Source: a virus
Reading direction: 5' to 3' (one strand)
Length of the DNA: 58,489 nucleotides
IMG/VR virus record: IMGVR_UViG_3300032087_004351
Coordinates: 1 to 58,489 of that record
In this document: positions 1-8,976 of the stretch, piece by piece
How the letters are laid out: every line of letters starts with the position of its first letter
Numbering within the stretch: position 1 is the stretch's first letter
The notes under the pieces: model-generated
What the model was told of the DNA's origin: nothing
Database searches by the model: none
Seen by the model: only the letters and a program-made list of their open reading frames with translations
Program-made: the position numbers and the translations under genes

Positions 1-91
1 CCGTCAGATATAGGTTTTAACGAGTCGGTCAGGTTGGCCGACGATCTTTATAAATTATATTCAAAATAATTCATCATGTCAGAAACGACAA
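1..91. repeat. Terminal direct repeat, left copy (circular overlap)
   Basis: Bases 1-91 are identical to bases 58399-58489. The repeat covers the end of the lectin-like structural gene that finishes at 58467 and the first codons of the gene starting at 76. Because it runs through coding sequence and has a k-mer-like length, it is best read as an assembly overlap of a circular or circularly permuted genome of 58,398 bp. Confidence 0.95.
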
Positions 92-894
92 TTAAAAAGT
101 CTCCAGGGAGACCGAAGGCTGCGGCCCCAAAGCCAGCAGCCGCTAAGAAGCGCACTATTAAGCGCAAAGAAATTATCAACGCTGGAAATAGCGAATATGA
201 GATTATTCGTGGAGGCGGAGTAGTATTTATGCTACCCCAAAAGGGAGTAACTGTATTCGACAAGGAATCAGAGTCCGTAAGAGAAATGAGATATTGTCCA
301 AATGAGCCAAGCATTTGGAGGGACGAGCAAAGCGAAAACGCTGTTAGAAAGTCTGTAGTATTTGAAAACGGCAGACTTTTTGTTCCGTTTGACAAGCCTA
401 ATTTGAAAGAGTTTTTGGAAAAGCATCCAGGAAATTCTCAAAATGGAGGCAGCACATTTAAGCTTGTCAACAAAAAGAGAGACGCCGAAAAGGAACTTGA
501 AAAGGAGTTTAAGCTTACTGAAGCCGTTGCGTTGGTTCGAGATACAGACATCAACGATCTTCTGCCTATTGCTATTTATTTCAAGATCGGAATTGACTCT
601 CCAGTGTCTGAAATCAGATACAACCTTTTAAATATCGCTAAAAAGAAGCCTAACGAGTTTATTGAAGCGTTTGACTCTCCAAGCGTTCAAACTAGAGCTA
701 CGATTCAACAAGCAGGAAGCTATCAAATTATCAAGCTGTCAAAAGATGCAGTAAGGTGGTTTGATTCTAACTCAATGATTGTATCCGTTCCAGCGGGCAT
801 GGACCCAACGGACGTGATGGTTAGATACTGTCTTACAGAGAAGGGAGCTCCTGTTCTCTCAGACATTGAAGAACGGCTAGACAAGCTGGCCTAA
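76..894 (+). CDS. Virion-associated protein of unknown function, Lys/Pro/Ala-rich N-terminus
   Basis: 272 residues. About the first 35 are a disordered basic tail rich in Lys, Pro and Ala; the rest is mixed alpha/beta with charged helices (roughly 140-210) and no motif I recognise. It lies eight bases after the lectin-like structural gene once the genome is circularised, and is followed by a strong terminator, so it closes the capsid operon. Position suggests a head or head-completion protein; a DNA-binding role for the basic tail is only inference. Confidence 0.75.
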   Translation: MSETTIKKSPGRPKAAAPKPAAAKKRTIKRKEIINAGNSEYEIIRGGGVVFMLPQKGVTVFDKESESVREMRYCPNEPSIWRDEQSENAVRKSVVFENGRLFVPFDKPNLKEFLEKHPGNSQNGGSTFKLVNKKRDAEKELEKEFKLTEAVALVRDTDINDLLPIAIYFKIGIDSPVSEIRYNLLNIAKKKPNEFIEAFDSPSVQTRATIQQAGSYQIIKLSKDAVRWFDSNSMIVSVPAGMDPTDVMVRYCLTEKGAPVLSDIEERLDKLA

Positions 895-912
895 TGCAGA
901 GCTGACAACGCA

Positions 913-940
913 AGAGCCACCTTCGGGTGGCTTTTGTTTT
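913..940 (+). terminator. Rho-independent terminator closing the capsid operon
   Basis: A seven-base-pair stem (915-921 with 926-932) around a TTCG tetraloop is followed by a T-rich run. It lies just downstream of the stop at 894 and just upstream of a promoter, so it separates the capsid and tail transcription units. Confidence 0.9.
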
Positions 941-943
941 TTG

Positions 944-951
944 TATATTTG
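944..951 (+). promoter_or_regulatory. Bacteroidota-type promoter -7 box (TATATTTG)
   Basis: TATATTTG matches the TAnnTTTG consensus of the Bacteroidota primary sigma factor. It lies directly behind the terminator and five bases before the ATG at 957, so the transcript would be almost leaderless. No clear -33 TTTG box is present. Confidence 0.7.
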
Positions 952-956
952 TGTCC

Positions 957-1616
957 ATGGTAAGTGTAATAGAAGTATATACCATACTCAAGCATCTAGC
1001 AAATAAAGAGCAAAAGGGGTTTATTACTCCTGATGTTTTTAATTCATTTGCTAGTGTTGCACAGAGAAACATCATTAACGAGATGTTTGATGAGCTTGAG
1101 GGTAATAAGAGAAAGGCTCAGGTCGGTCAAGATCTTCCGAGAAGGAGGTCTTCTTATCAATCTGTTAAAGAAGACTTGGCTGGCTACATAAAGACACATC
1201 CGTCTACTTCAGACGATGGAAACCACGACATTCCAGATGATTGCAGAAAAATCATCAACATCAAAAGAGGGTCTACGGTTTTAGACTTGGTGTACGATGT
1301 AGAGATCATGGATCACATCAACTCAAGCGTGTTGTCTTCACCTACGTCTGCCTTCCCTGCAGCTCTGATCACTGGATCAATCGAGACCTCTCCAGCGGCA
1401 TCTAGTATCAGCATTACTTATTATAAAAACCCCGCCGTAAACCCACAGCTGGTTACTGGGCCTAACAATACCTTTGACACCGCAAATAGCGTAGATTTTG
1501 ATCTTCCAGAGGATTATACGCCAGAGGTTGTATACGAGATTGCCAAGCTTCTTGGAGTAAGGCTTAGAGATCAGAACGTTCAGTTCTTTGGCGCACAAGA
1601 AGCACAACAGCAATGA
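957..1616 (+). CDS. Head-tail connector-like structural protein
   Basis: 219 residues from the ATG at 957. An in-frame ATG at 927 lies inside the terminator hairpin and upstream of the promoter, so it is rejected. The N-terminal 90 residues are helical; a beta-rich middle and an acidic segment follow, ending in a short helix and a Gln-rich tail. It precedes the adaptor-like gene with a four-base overlap (ATGA). Order and size fit the small connector protein that precedes the adaptor in crAss-like and P22-like podoviruses; no catalytic motif is seen. Confidence 0.6.
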   Translation: MVSVIEVYTILKHLANKEQKGFITPDVFNSFASVAQRNIINEMFDELEGNKRKAQVGQDLPRRRSSYQSVKEDLAGYIKTHPSTSDDGNHDIPDDCRKIINIKRGSTVLDLVYDVEIMDHINSSVLSSPTSAFPAALITGSIETSPAASSISITYYKNPAVNPQLVTGPNNTFDTANSVDFDLPEDYTPEVVYEIAKLLGVRLRDQNVQFFGAQEAQQQ

Positions 1617-2347
1617 GTCAGAATACAGTACCACTCGATCAAGTAATCAGCGACTTTAAGATTACTATGGACGACTCTGATCATGTCGCCAATGTCACAG
1701 ACAGAGCCATTCATAACATAGCAAAAAGAGGGCTGAGAGAAATTGGTTTTGACATTAGCAAAAAGGTCAAGACTGTAAAGCTTAGCGTTGAAGACAACGA
1801 CACTGTGACTCTTCCAGAAGACTTTGTGGACGTCTGCAAGGTTGGAATAATCACAGAGGACGGAGTCATTGTGGCTTTGATATCTAACGAAAATATTACC
1901 ACGCTTTCAGCTACGGCAAACACGGTCGGCGAGGACGACGAGTTTGATACGCTGATCTTTGAGAACTACCTGCATAACGGCTCGCTTGGAAGGCTGTATG
2001 GAATCGGTGGTGGACACGCCCCAGGTCATTACAAGGTGAATTTGGAGGACAACAGAATAGAGATTGGGCAGATTTCAACGCTCTCAGAGGTCGTTCTTGA
2101 ATACATATCTGATCAGGCCCGCGCCACCAACCCAGAGGTTCATGTATATGCAGAGGAAGCCTTAAGGTGCTACCTGTATTACAAACTGATAGAGAGAAAG
2201 TCTGGTGTTCCAGCCAACGAAAAGCAGAGGGCTAGATCCGAATACTACAACGAATTGCGTAAAGCTAGAGCGAGGCTGAGCTCGTTCAATAAAGAGAACG
2301 CGCTGGCTACGATTCGCAAGAACTTTATGCTAGCACCTAAGTACTAA
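1613..2347 (+). CDS. Head-to-tail adaptor-like protein
   Basis: 244 residues. An N-terminal helical segment with RAIHNIAKRGLREIGFD is followed by a beta region with LPEDFVDVCKVG and a C-terminal helical region rich in Arg and Tyr. This pattern (helix, then a 'lp.Dfvd..kVgi' strand, then helices) is the one I associate with adaptor or tail-tube-A type proteins of short-tailed phages. It overlaps the connector-like gene by four bases and abuts the tail hub (TAATG), so the three are translationally coupled. Function is inferred from pattern and order. Confidence 0.6.
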   Translation: MSQNTVPLDQVISDFKITMDDSDHVANVTDRAIHNIAKRGLREIGFDISKKVKTVKLSVEDNDTVTLPEDFVDVCKVGIITEDGVIVALISNENITTLSATANTVGEDDEFDTLIFENYLHNGSLGRLYGIGGGHAPGHYKVNLEDNRIEIGQISTLSEVVLEYISDQARATNPEVHVYAEEALRCYLYYKLIERKSGVPANEKQRARSEYYNELRKARARLSSFNKENALATIRKNFMLAPKY

Positions 2348-5300
2348 TGATAGACAAGCTGCAGCCGCGTAAGCTGGACAAAGACTCTGATTACAAGCTT
2401 GTCCAGAAGACGTCGATGATCGACGCTCTAAATGTGCATATATCTGAAGCAACCTCTGGTGATCAGGGTAATTCAGGCGTAATAAAACCGATTCGGGGGA
2501 CTCAAGCGCTGTCATTTACAGATGGCACAGTTATGACTTCTACCGACATTAGGGTCCTAGGAAGCACGGTAGATGACCTTACAGGCGTTTTGTATTTCTA
2601 CGTGTGGGCAGACGTTCCAGAAGAGCAGGGTGTTTATGCTTACGACAAAAGATCTATTTTGTCTGAAGACGGAGGCCTTATAAAGGTTTACACGAGCGCT
2701 ACGTTTAACTTTCCTCCAGACGGATTTGTCAAGGGTGATATCGTATACAAGAGGGAGAAGAATAGACCTCAGGACAGCACAATTCCAGACGTAGATTCTA
2801 TTCTGTATTTTACAGACAATGTAAACGAGCCTCGCAAGCTTGACGTCTATAGAGCGTTGTTTGCTGGCGACATACCTAATAGCGGCAATTTTTTACCTTA
2901 TAAAATTCATGACATTATCTGTGCGTGCCCTAAGGTGCCTATGGGTAACATTGATTATGAGTTTCAGGCCGACGCAACAAAGCAGGTAAGCAACTTTGAG
3001 AAAACGCCAGGTATTCAGTTTGCAGTCCAAGGCGTCTACACCGATGGATCCGTTACTTCGATTGGTCCGTATTCTAAGATTGCATTTCCTCCTTCTATCG
3101 TGAACAGGGGTGCGGCTCCTGCCGCAAAGGTTCTTAATCATAATGTATGCAAGATTAAAATACCTACATATGAAGAGGACTTTGAGTATATAAAAATTCT
3201 TTTTAGATACGGAAACAAGGCTTCGTTCAGAGAGCTTGCCGAGGTCCCAAACCAAGGCAGCTCTACTGACGAAAACTGGAATAGCACTACTAGGGAGTAT
3301 AGCTTTTATAACGACCAAGTAGTTAAAGGTGTTTCTCCTTCAGACGTCGCAAAGACGTTTGACAACCTGCCTCGTCAGGCTAGAGCTCAGTCTGTTGTGA
3401 GCAACAGACTTGTGTTTTCAAATTTTAAGGAGGGGTTTGATCCATACAAGCCAGAGGTTACAACCACTGTACTTTTTAAGCGCAGACCGCCAGAAGGGGT
3501 GGACTTCACTGTAGACATCGTTCCAACCATAGAAGGAAATTGGTCTCCAAATGGAGATGTCATCAATAAGGTTATGGGGTTTGAGATTGATACAGAACAA
3601 ATCCCAGACGACATATCAGAAGGAACCACCATTAGCGTAGCTTTTTCTTTCTCTCCAGACAAAAACTTTCACGTCTTCGAAGCAAGGGGTGGGTATCAGC
3701 AATCCCAACACATAGGCCCAGTTTCTGGAAACTTTAGAGGATTACCTACAGCGTATCAGTACGACGAGGGGAGAGGAAGATATTTTATAGGTGGCAATGG
3801 GGAATCAGCAGAAATAGAGGACATTACAGCCTTTTCTAAGGCCGCTGCTCCGCTCGGAATAGATAACTATGTTGAGGGAATAATACCTTCTACTGGTTCG
3901 GCTGGATATCTTTTAAATGACGGAAACGGAAGTGAAGGATGGACGTCTGCCTTAAGGTCTGGACAGGGGTCCAGCAGGTGGCTTGACTACAACAACGGAG
4001 GCCATCAATATGGATTGAAGTATGATGAAAATCATCCAGAGATTCCTCAGCCGTCGGTAAACGCATTCTTTGGTAGAAACTTTGGTGTAGGATACAGATG
4101 CGACGAAGGAGTCGGTAGTTCAAACTACCCATTTAAAAATACAGATGGGACTGAAGAAGAACAATGCCCCACGTACGAATACAAATACAGTACTCTTGAG
4201 CCCTTTACTACTAGGTCTGCATATGGGACAAGCGCAGGGAACCCTCTTATATTTCAAGGAGGAGCTCTTTTATTTAATGTCTCTTTTCAGATAACTCAAG
4301 ACGTGTCAAACGGAAGGGCTATCGTGGCTCAGACCATAGAAGATGCAATGGTCCGTAGAAGCATCACGCATCAGGATAGTGTCAATCTATTGAGTGTTCA
4401 AAACGAATACACGCACAAAATTGACATCCAGCTCAAAAACGGAGACAAGATTTATCCAGGAGAGGTAAATTCAGATCTCATATGCGCTTCTGCCGACGTA
4501 GGCAACACGGAGAATCCTTCCAACATGATGAATGCTGATAATCTTATTCAGCTTGTGGAGATGGGCGGAAGAGATCGAAGAATTCCAATGCACTACTTTA
4601 TTGTAAATAAAGCAGATGTGAGGTTCTTTTTTGAACCTGCCTACAGGCCAGCCCTTCCTAGCCCTCGGAAAGCTTTTCAGCTCTCTATAGCTAGCGTAAA
4701 TCTTGACAGTGAAGACGGTCTGTTTACGTGCATAAAAAGGCCAGAGCCTACAACGCCGTGGTATTGCATTTCGAAGAGTAAAATAGACGATGTATTAGAG
4801 AATCAGACGTCTTATAGCTCAATAATGTCAAGCTATACAAACTCGATAAGTGACGACTCTATGTTCTTAGACATGGACGGCATAGATCTTTTTGTCGAAA
4901 TGCTTGAATATCAAGTAGCGCACAAAATAAATCTAAAGGCTCTCGGAAGGATAAAGTGTAAGGAAACGGATCCAGACAGCGGATTTACTTCATTCTTCCC
5001 ATGCAGCATAGACATAGATGACGAGCTTTACTCTCCGTCTACTCAGCCTAGCGAAACACAGTTTAGGTTTTCTATCCTAGACGGAGCTGGGGGTCCAGGT
5101 GGGTACGCCCCAGGATCGAGCTCTGCCTACGCAAGTCACGATAATGGTAGATTTGGGTCTGTAGCTGGTCAAATGATAGCTACATTTCATGGGGTCCATG
5201 ATTCAGGAGGCGGAGGCATAAGATCTAAGCTCAAGACAATGGTGCCATCTATAGGCAGCTCTTATAGTGAAGACACGAATCTCGAAGGTTTTGAAGATGG

Positions 5301-7968
5301 AATGAATGTAGGAGTTAGAGACATTGGTGTTATTGGCGGTGTTTATGTGCAAGACGATGAAGGCATTGGAGCGGCCGATGTGTATCTTCCAGAACAAGGA
5401 GGTGATTATAACGATCATTTTTTTGGATACCCTTCAGAGGGTGCAATTAGAACAAGAATTACTCCAGATGTAAATAATTCAGGCGTCCCATCACAAAAGG
5501 ACGTTGTAGATTGGTGCGGCGGAGAAGGGAATTCAAACACTGATATCACCCCTACAGATGACAGGACTCTTGTAACTTATTTGCTGTGTGGGCCATTTTT
5601 TACTGGCAGCATAGCCTTGAACCCAATAGCCACCAATCCGCAGACCGACGCTGGGGAGGAAAATATAAGTGGGGTCGTCAATCACGATGGTGACGACGCC
5701 ATAGGCCCGCTAAGCGGAGTGTATAACGAGAATAGCCCAACAAACGGATACGAATTTCTTAACGGAGCGACATCAAAGATAAATAAAGATCAGCAGTGGA
5801 ATCCAGCTGGCGTGTGGGATCAGACAACCACAATGCCATACATTTTTTCTGGTTCTACAAACAGAAGAGTTTACCAAAATCAATTTGCATACTCTACTGT
5901 ATTTCCGTTCCCTCTTTTGGACGGAGCGAACCTAGCTCCCCCTCCTAGCTCGGAAACAGGGTTTACAGTTTACGATCAGCCAAATTCTCCTTTGTATGAA
6001 GATCTCTACGATCAGGGGTCGTTACCGACAGATTTAGGCTGGAATGCTTCTCATCCCACGTTCGGATCTATTAGCTGGGAGGACAAGCCTGGACACGCTG
6101 AAATGGCTTCTTCGACGACGTCGGTCACTGGACCTTCAGGAAAGCCTATTATGACGTTTAAGGCAAATGCAAATCACGAATTTGGGATTATATATTATGA
6201 CGAAAGAGGAAGGCACGGAAGGGTAAATCACCTTACAAGCGTTTATGTTCCTGGGTTCTCTCCAGCAGAAAGAAATGGTATTGCTGATGGCGGACCCGCA
6301 CACATACGGATGAAGTTCAATAGCGACCCGCCAGAATGGGCGAGATACTATAAAATAGCCTACTCCAAAAATACCTCTATATCAGACTTTTTTCAGTACT
6401 CCTCTGGAGGAGCGTTTATTCCGTACGGAGAGAGTCCTATTGACTCTGGCTTGAATTCTGCTAAGTTTTACGTATCTCTAAATTACCTCCAAGGTCACCC
6501 TATTTCATATTCTGATTCGTGGGGAGCAAAATCGCAGCTCGGAAGCCCTGTGGTGTTTCAACCAGAGCAGGGAGACAAGGTTAGAGTCATTTCTTACCAG
6601 AGAGGATCTGAGAGCCAAACAGAGAAGGTGTTTCCCAGAAACATTGTGTTTGATGTAATTGGCATTGAGTCCTTAGACGAAAGCAGCTCTAATCCTCTAT
6701 GGAATGTGGACGCCGATGGTGACGTTCCAGAAAACAGAAAAGGATTGTTCTTAACTGTTAGAAACAACCCAGCAAACGAAGGGTTTTCATACGCTGACAT
6801 TGAACAAAGCGCAGACGGTTGGGGGCAGAATTGCATCATCGAGATATATAGACCAATCGACACTCTAAGTGAAGATGACCGACTCTATTACGAGATAGGT
6901 CCTACGTATCGATGTGGCAACCCTCTAGTGAACACAGGCACGCTAGGATCGGCTATTCCAGATATAACCAAGTTTAAGCACTTGAATCACAACCATGAGG
7001 ACGATTCAATAGAGATTACAGACGGAGATGTTTTCTTCAGAAACACTGCTGTAAACCTCAGGGAATTTGATGGTGACGAATTTATAGACCTTATAAGAAG
7101 CGAACAGGTTGACGTAGACGGCGATGGCACGTTAGATGACGAATGGATTGTCACTTCAGAACCAAACTTTAAGAGTATATATACCGAAGCCATGTCTGCA
7201 TCGGACCTCTTTAAGTCCGATGCAATATCAATAGGGAGACCAAACAAAATAGACAATGACGAAAAGGAGGTTAGGCGAATAGCGTCACTTGTCCACTCAG
7301 ATAAAGACATAGCAAAAAGCTCTAAAGTCGGTTACTCATCCTTTAACGGGAGCGAATCTAACGACAAGGATCTTGATATTGTTCACGGCCAAGTAGATTA
7401 CACGGCAAATACAAACGATTCTCTTCTGGTTATTCAGAGAAACAGAGTCTCTCAAATTCCTGTGGACAGGAATCTTATATCTACAGCCGACAATGAACCA
7501 AGCCTTATTTCTTCGTCTAATTTCCTTAACACACCTAGATATTACGCAGGGAAAGCTGGTTCTGACGGGAATCCAGAGAGTGTGGCTATGGAGAACGGAA
7601 ACGCTTACTTTGTTCACAAGTCTGACGGCAAGGTCTTTAGGTTTAGCCCTTCAAACGGCATTATACCTATTTCTGACAAAGGAATGAAGGCGTACTTTAG
7701 AGATCTTCTTGGATCTGTGGGAAAGAATGATAAGATTATAGGTGGGTACGACCCCGTAAAAGGGGAGTACCTTATCACTATAAAAAACATAAGTGAACTT
7801 ACGGATCAAAATGGATATGTGATTCCGCTCTTTGGTATTCCAGATCTCACGTTTAATACAGACTTTCTACCTAATTCAACTACTATACAGGCGGAAACAA
7901 CTAGCGTATCTAGCGGAGATAGCCTGTTTGAAAGCGAGGAAGCCGACACAGACCCCGCAAGCGTTTAA
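2347..7968 (+). CDS. Giant tail hub / tail stabilisation protein (beta-propeller type)
   Basis: 1,873 residues, nearly all beta-strand and loop, with many Asp/Asn/Gly turns and no signal peptide or coiled coil. The N-terminus (RKLDKDSDYKLVQ, then a segment ending in IKPIRGTQ) and the C-terminal 200 residues (VRRIASLVHSD, GNAYFVHKSDGKVFRFSP, GYDPVKGEYLITI) resemble the propeller repeats of P22 gp10-like and crAss-like tail hub proteins. The central 1,300 residues look like large inserted domains. It follows the adaptor gene directly and is the second largest virion gene. Exact fold is inference. Confidence 0.65.
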   Translation: MIDKLQPRKLDKDSDYKLVQKTSMIDALNVHISEATSGDQGNSGVIKPIRGTQALSFTDGTVMTSTDIRVLGSTVDDLTGVLYFYVWADVPEEQGVYAYDKRSILSEDGGLIKVYTSATFNFPPDGFVKGDIVYKREKNRPQDSTIPDVDSILYFTDNVNEPRKLDVYRALFAGDIPNSGNFLPYKIHDIICACPKVPMGNIDYEFQADATKQVSNFEKTPGIQFAVQGVYTDGSVTSIGPYSKIAFPPSIVNRGAAPAAKVLNHNVCKIKIPTYEEDFEYIKILFRYGNKASFRELAEVPNQGSSTDENWNSTTREYSFYNDQVVKGVSPSDVAKTFDNLPRQARAQSVVSNRLVFSNFKEGFDPYKPEVTTTVLFKRRPPEGVDFTVDIVPTIEGNWSPNGDVINKVMGFEIDTEQIPDDISEGTTISVAFSFSPDKNFHVFEARGGYQQSQHIGPVSGNFRGLPTAYQYDEGRGRYFIGGNGESAEIEDITAFSKAAAPLGIDNYVEGIIPSTGSAGYLLNDGNGSEGWTSALRSGQGSSRWLDYNNGGHQYGLKYDENHPEIPQPSVNAFFGRNFGVGYRCDEGVGSSNYPFKNTDGTEEEQCPTYEYKYSTLEPFTTRSAYGTSAGNPLIFQGGALLFNVSFQITQDVSNGRAIVAQTIEDAMVRRSITHQDSVNLLSVQNEYTHKIDIQLKNGDKIYPGEVNSDLICASADVGNTENPSNMMNADNLIQLVEMGGRDRRIPMHYFIVNKADVRFFFEPAYRPALPSPRKAFQLSIASVNLDSEDGLFTCIKRPEPTTPWYCISKSKIDDVLENQTSYSSIMSSYTNSISDDSMFLDMDGIDLFVEMLEYQVAHKINLKALGRIKCKETDPDSGFTSFFPCSIDIDDELYSPSTQPSETQFRFSILDGAGGPGGYAPGSSSAYASHDNGRFGSVAGQMIATFHGVHDSGGGGIRSKLKTMVPSIGSSYSEDTNLEGFEDGMNVGVRDIGVIGGVYVQDDEGIGAADVYLPEQGGDYNDHFFGYPSEGAIRTRITPDVNNSGVPSQKDVVDWCGGEGNSNTDITPTDDRTLVTYLLCGPFFTGSIALNPIATNPQTDAGEENISGVVNHDGDDAIGPLSGVYNENSPTNGYEFLNGATSKINKDQQWNPAGVWDQTTTMPYIFSGSTNRRVYQNQFAYSTVFPFPLLDGANLAPPPSSETGFTVYDQPNSPLYEDLYDQGSLPTDLGWNASHPTFGSISWEDKPGHAEMASSTTSVTGPSGKPIMTFKANANHEFGIIYYDERGRHGRVNHLTSVYVPGFSPAERNGIADGGPAHIRMKFNSDPPEWARYYKIAYSKNTSISDFFQYSSGGAFIPYGESPIDSGLNSAKFYVSLNYLQGHPISYSDSWGAKSQLGSPVVFQPEQGDKVRVISYQRGSESQTEKVFPRNIVFDVIGIESLDESSSNPLWNVDADGDVPENRKGLFLTVRNNPANEGFSYADIEQSADGWGQNCIIEIYRPIDTLSEDDRLYYEIGPTYRCGNPLVNTGTLGSAIPDITKFKHLNHNHEDDSIEITDGDVFFRNTAVNLREFDGDEFIDLIRSEQVDVDGDGTLDDEWIVTSEPNFKSIYTEAMSASDLFKSDAISIGRPNKIDNDEKEVRRIASLVHSDKDIAKSSKVGYSSFNGSESNDKDLDIVHGQVDYTANTNDSLLVIQRNRVSQIPVDRNLISTADNEPSLISSSNFLNTPRYYAGKAGSDGNPESVAMENGNAYFVHKSDGKVFRFSPSNGIIPISDKGMKAYFRDLLGSVGKNDKIIGGYDPVKGEYLITIKNISELTDQNGYVIPLFGIPDLTFNTDFLPNSTTIQAETTSVSSGDSLFESEEADTDPASV

Positions 7969-7992
7969 CGTCAGAAAAACAAAAGAATCAAA

Positions 7993-8967
7993 ATGACTAT
8001 AGCGTTTTCTACAAGGAGCTTAGACTGGACCACCAGATATTCTTTTTCTGCGGACGAATTTGGAGTCACGGATGAAGAAATGGTTTCGTTTGTGAACTCA
8101 AGCAGCATTGCCTGGGAGCACGACAAAACAGACTCATATAACAGCTTTCATGGAACTACCTATCCTTCTGAGATTGAGATAGTTACAAATGAAGACCCTT
8201 CTGCTGGAAAGATATACGAGGCCTTTTCTGTAGAATCTACTGCTGGAAACTGGAGTGGAGAGTTCATTACAGAGACTGGAGAAACTCAGGCTAGTAGTTT
8301 CTCTGCTGGGTCGCTCGTAGAAAAAGAAGGGAAGCACTATATAGATGTACCTAAAAGCTCCTCTAGCATTGACCCTACGATTAAATATGTGGGCAAAACA
8401 ACCATAGGCAATCTAAGAGAGGCTCAATCGACCAATAGTATAAAGATAGAGGGAAAGCTTCTTTCTGTTCCGAATACATATCTTCTGTTTGCCTTGCCGT
8501 CTGGAGAAACCCCTCCTAACGGTCTTTCAGCTACTGCCTGGACTCAGGTTCCAGTAAAATACAGAGGGAATCCATATTTTTACTACCCCAACTTTGATCC
8601 GCCAACTAGCTGGAGTCTTACAGAGGTAGACGATTTTGTTGCATTAAACGATGAGTTTATTTCTCTTTTTCAGCCAACATACGATGCGGCAGAAAACACT
8701 ATTAATTTTCCTATAACCTTTCAGTTTGAGTTTGATAACTCAATGGGCGCCCCATACGGGATGACTGGAGATGAAGACGACTTTAACAATTTGTCTGTTT
8801 CAATATACACGACGTCAGGATCTACCGACATGAACGGAGAGGACATGCGCGGAGAATACATGAGGGTGAAGATATCTAGAGAAGGTAGCGACTACTACGA
8901 GCTATACTGTGTAAATATCGATCAACACAAAACAAGACTTGACCATAGTTTGGGTCAAAATAACTAA
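7993..8967 (+). CDS. Putative tail protein
   Basis: 324 residues, beta-rich and acidic, without transmembrane or catalytic motifs. It follows the tail hub after 24 bases with an A-rich leader and no Shine-Dalgarno site. A central segment (IKIEGKLLSVPNTYLLF) and an acidic C-terminus ending in SLGQNN are the only distinctive features. Placement between hub and ejection proteins suggests a distal tail component, possibly host-contacting; the role is not shown by sequence. Confidence 0.6.
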   Translation: MTIAFSTRSLDWTTRYSFSADEFGVTDEEMVSFVNSSSIAWEHDKTDSYNSFHGTTYPSEIEIVTNEDPSAGKIYEAFSVESTAGNWSGEFITETGETQASSFSAGSLVEKEGKHYIDVPKSSSSIDPTIKYVGKTTIGNLREAQSTNSIKIEGKLLSVPNTYLLFALPSGETPPNGLSATAWTQVPVKYRGNPYFYYPNFDPPTSWSLTEVDDFVALNDEFISLFQPTYDAAENTINFPITFQFEFDNSMGAPYGMTGDEDDFNNLSVSIYTTSGSTDMNGEDMRGEYMRVKISREGSDYYELYCVNIDQHKTRLDHSLGQNN

Positions 8968-8972
8968 ATTTG
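8965..8972 (+). promoter_or_regulatory. Promoter -7 box (TAAATTTG)
   Basis: TAAATTTG fits TAnnTTTG. It overlaps the last codons of the preceding tail gene and sits four bases before the ATG at 8977, the same tight spacing as at other late promoters here. Confidence 0.6.
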
Positions 8973-8976
8973 CAAT

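Noticed and set aside
1-91. True packaging direct terminal repeats
   Set aside because: The repeat runs through coding sequence and has an assembly-k-mer length; without coverage data a circular overlap is more likely.
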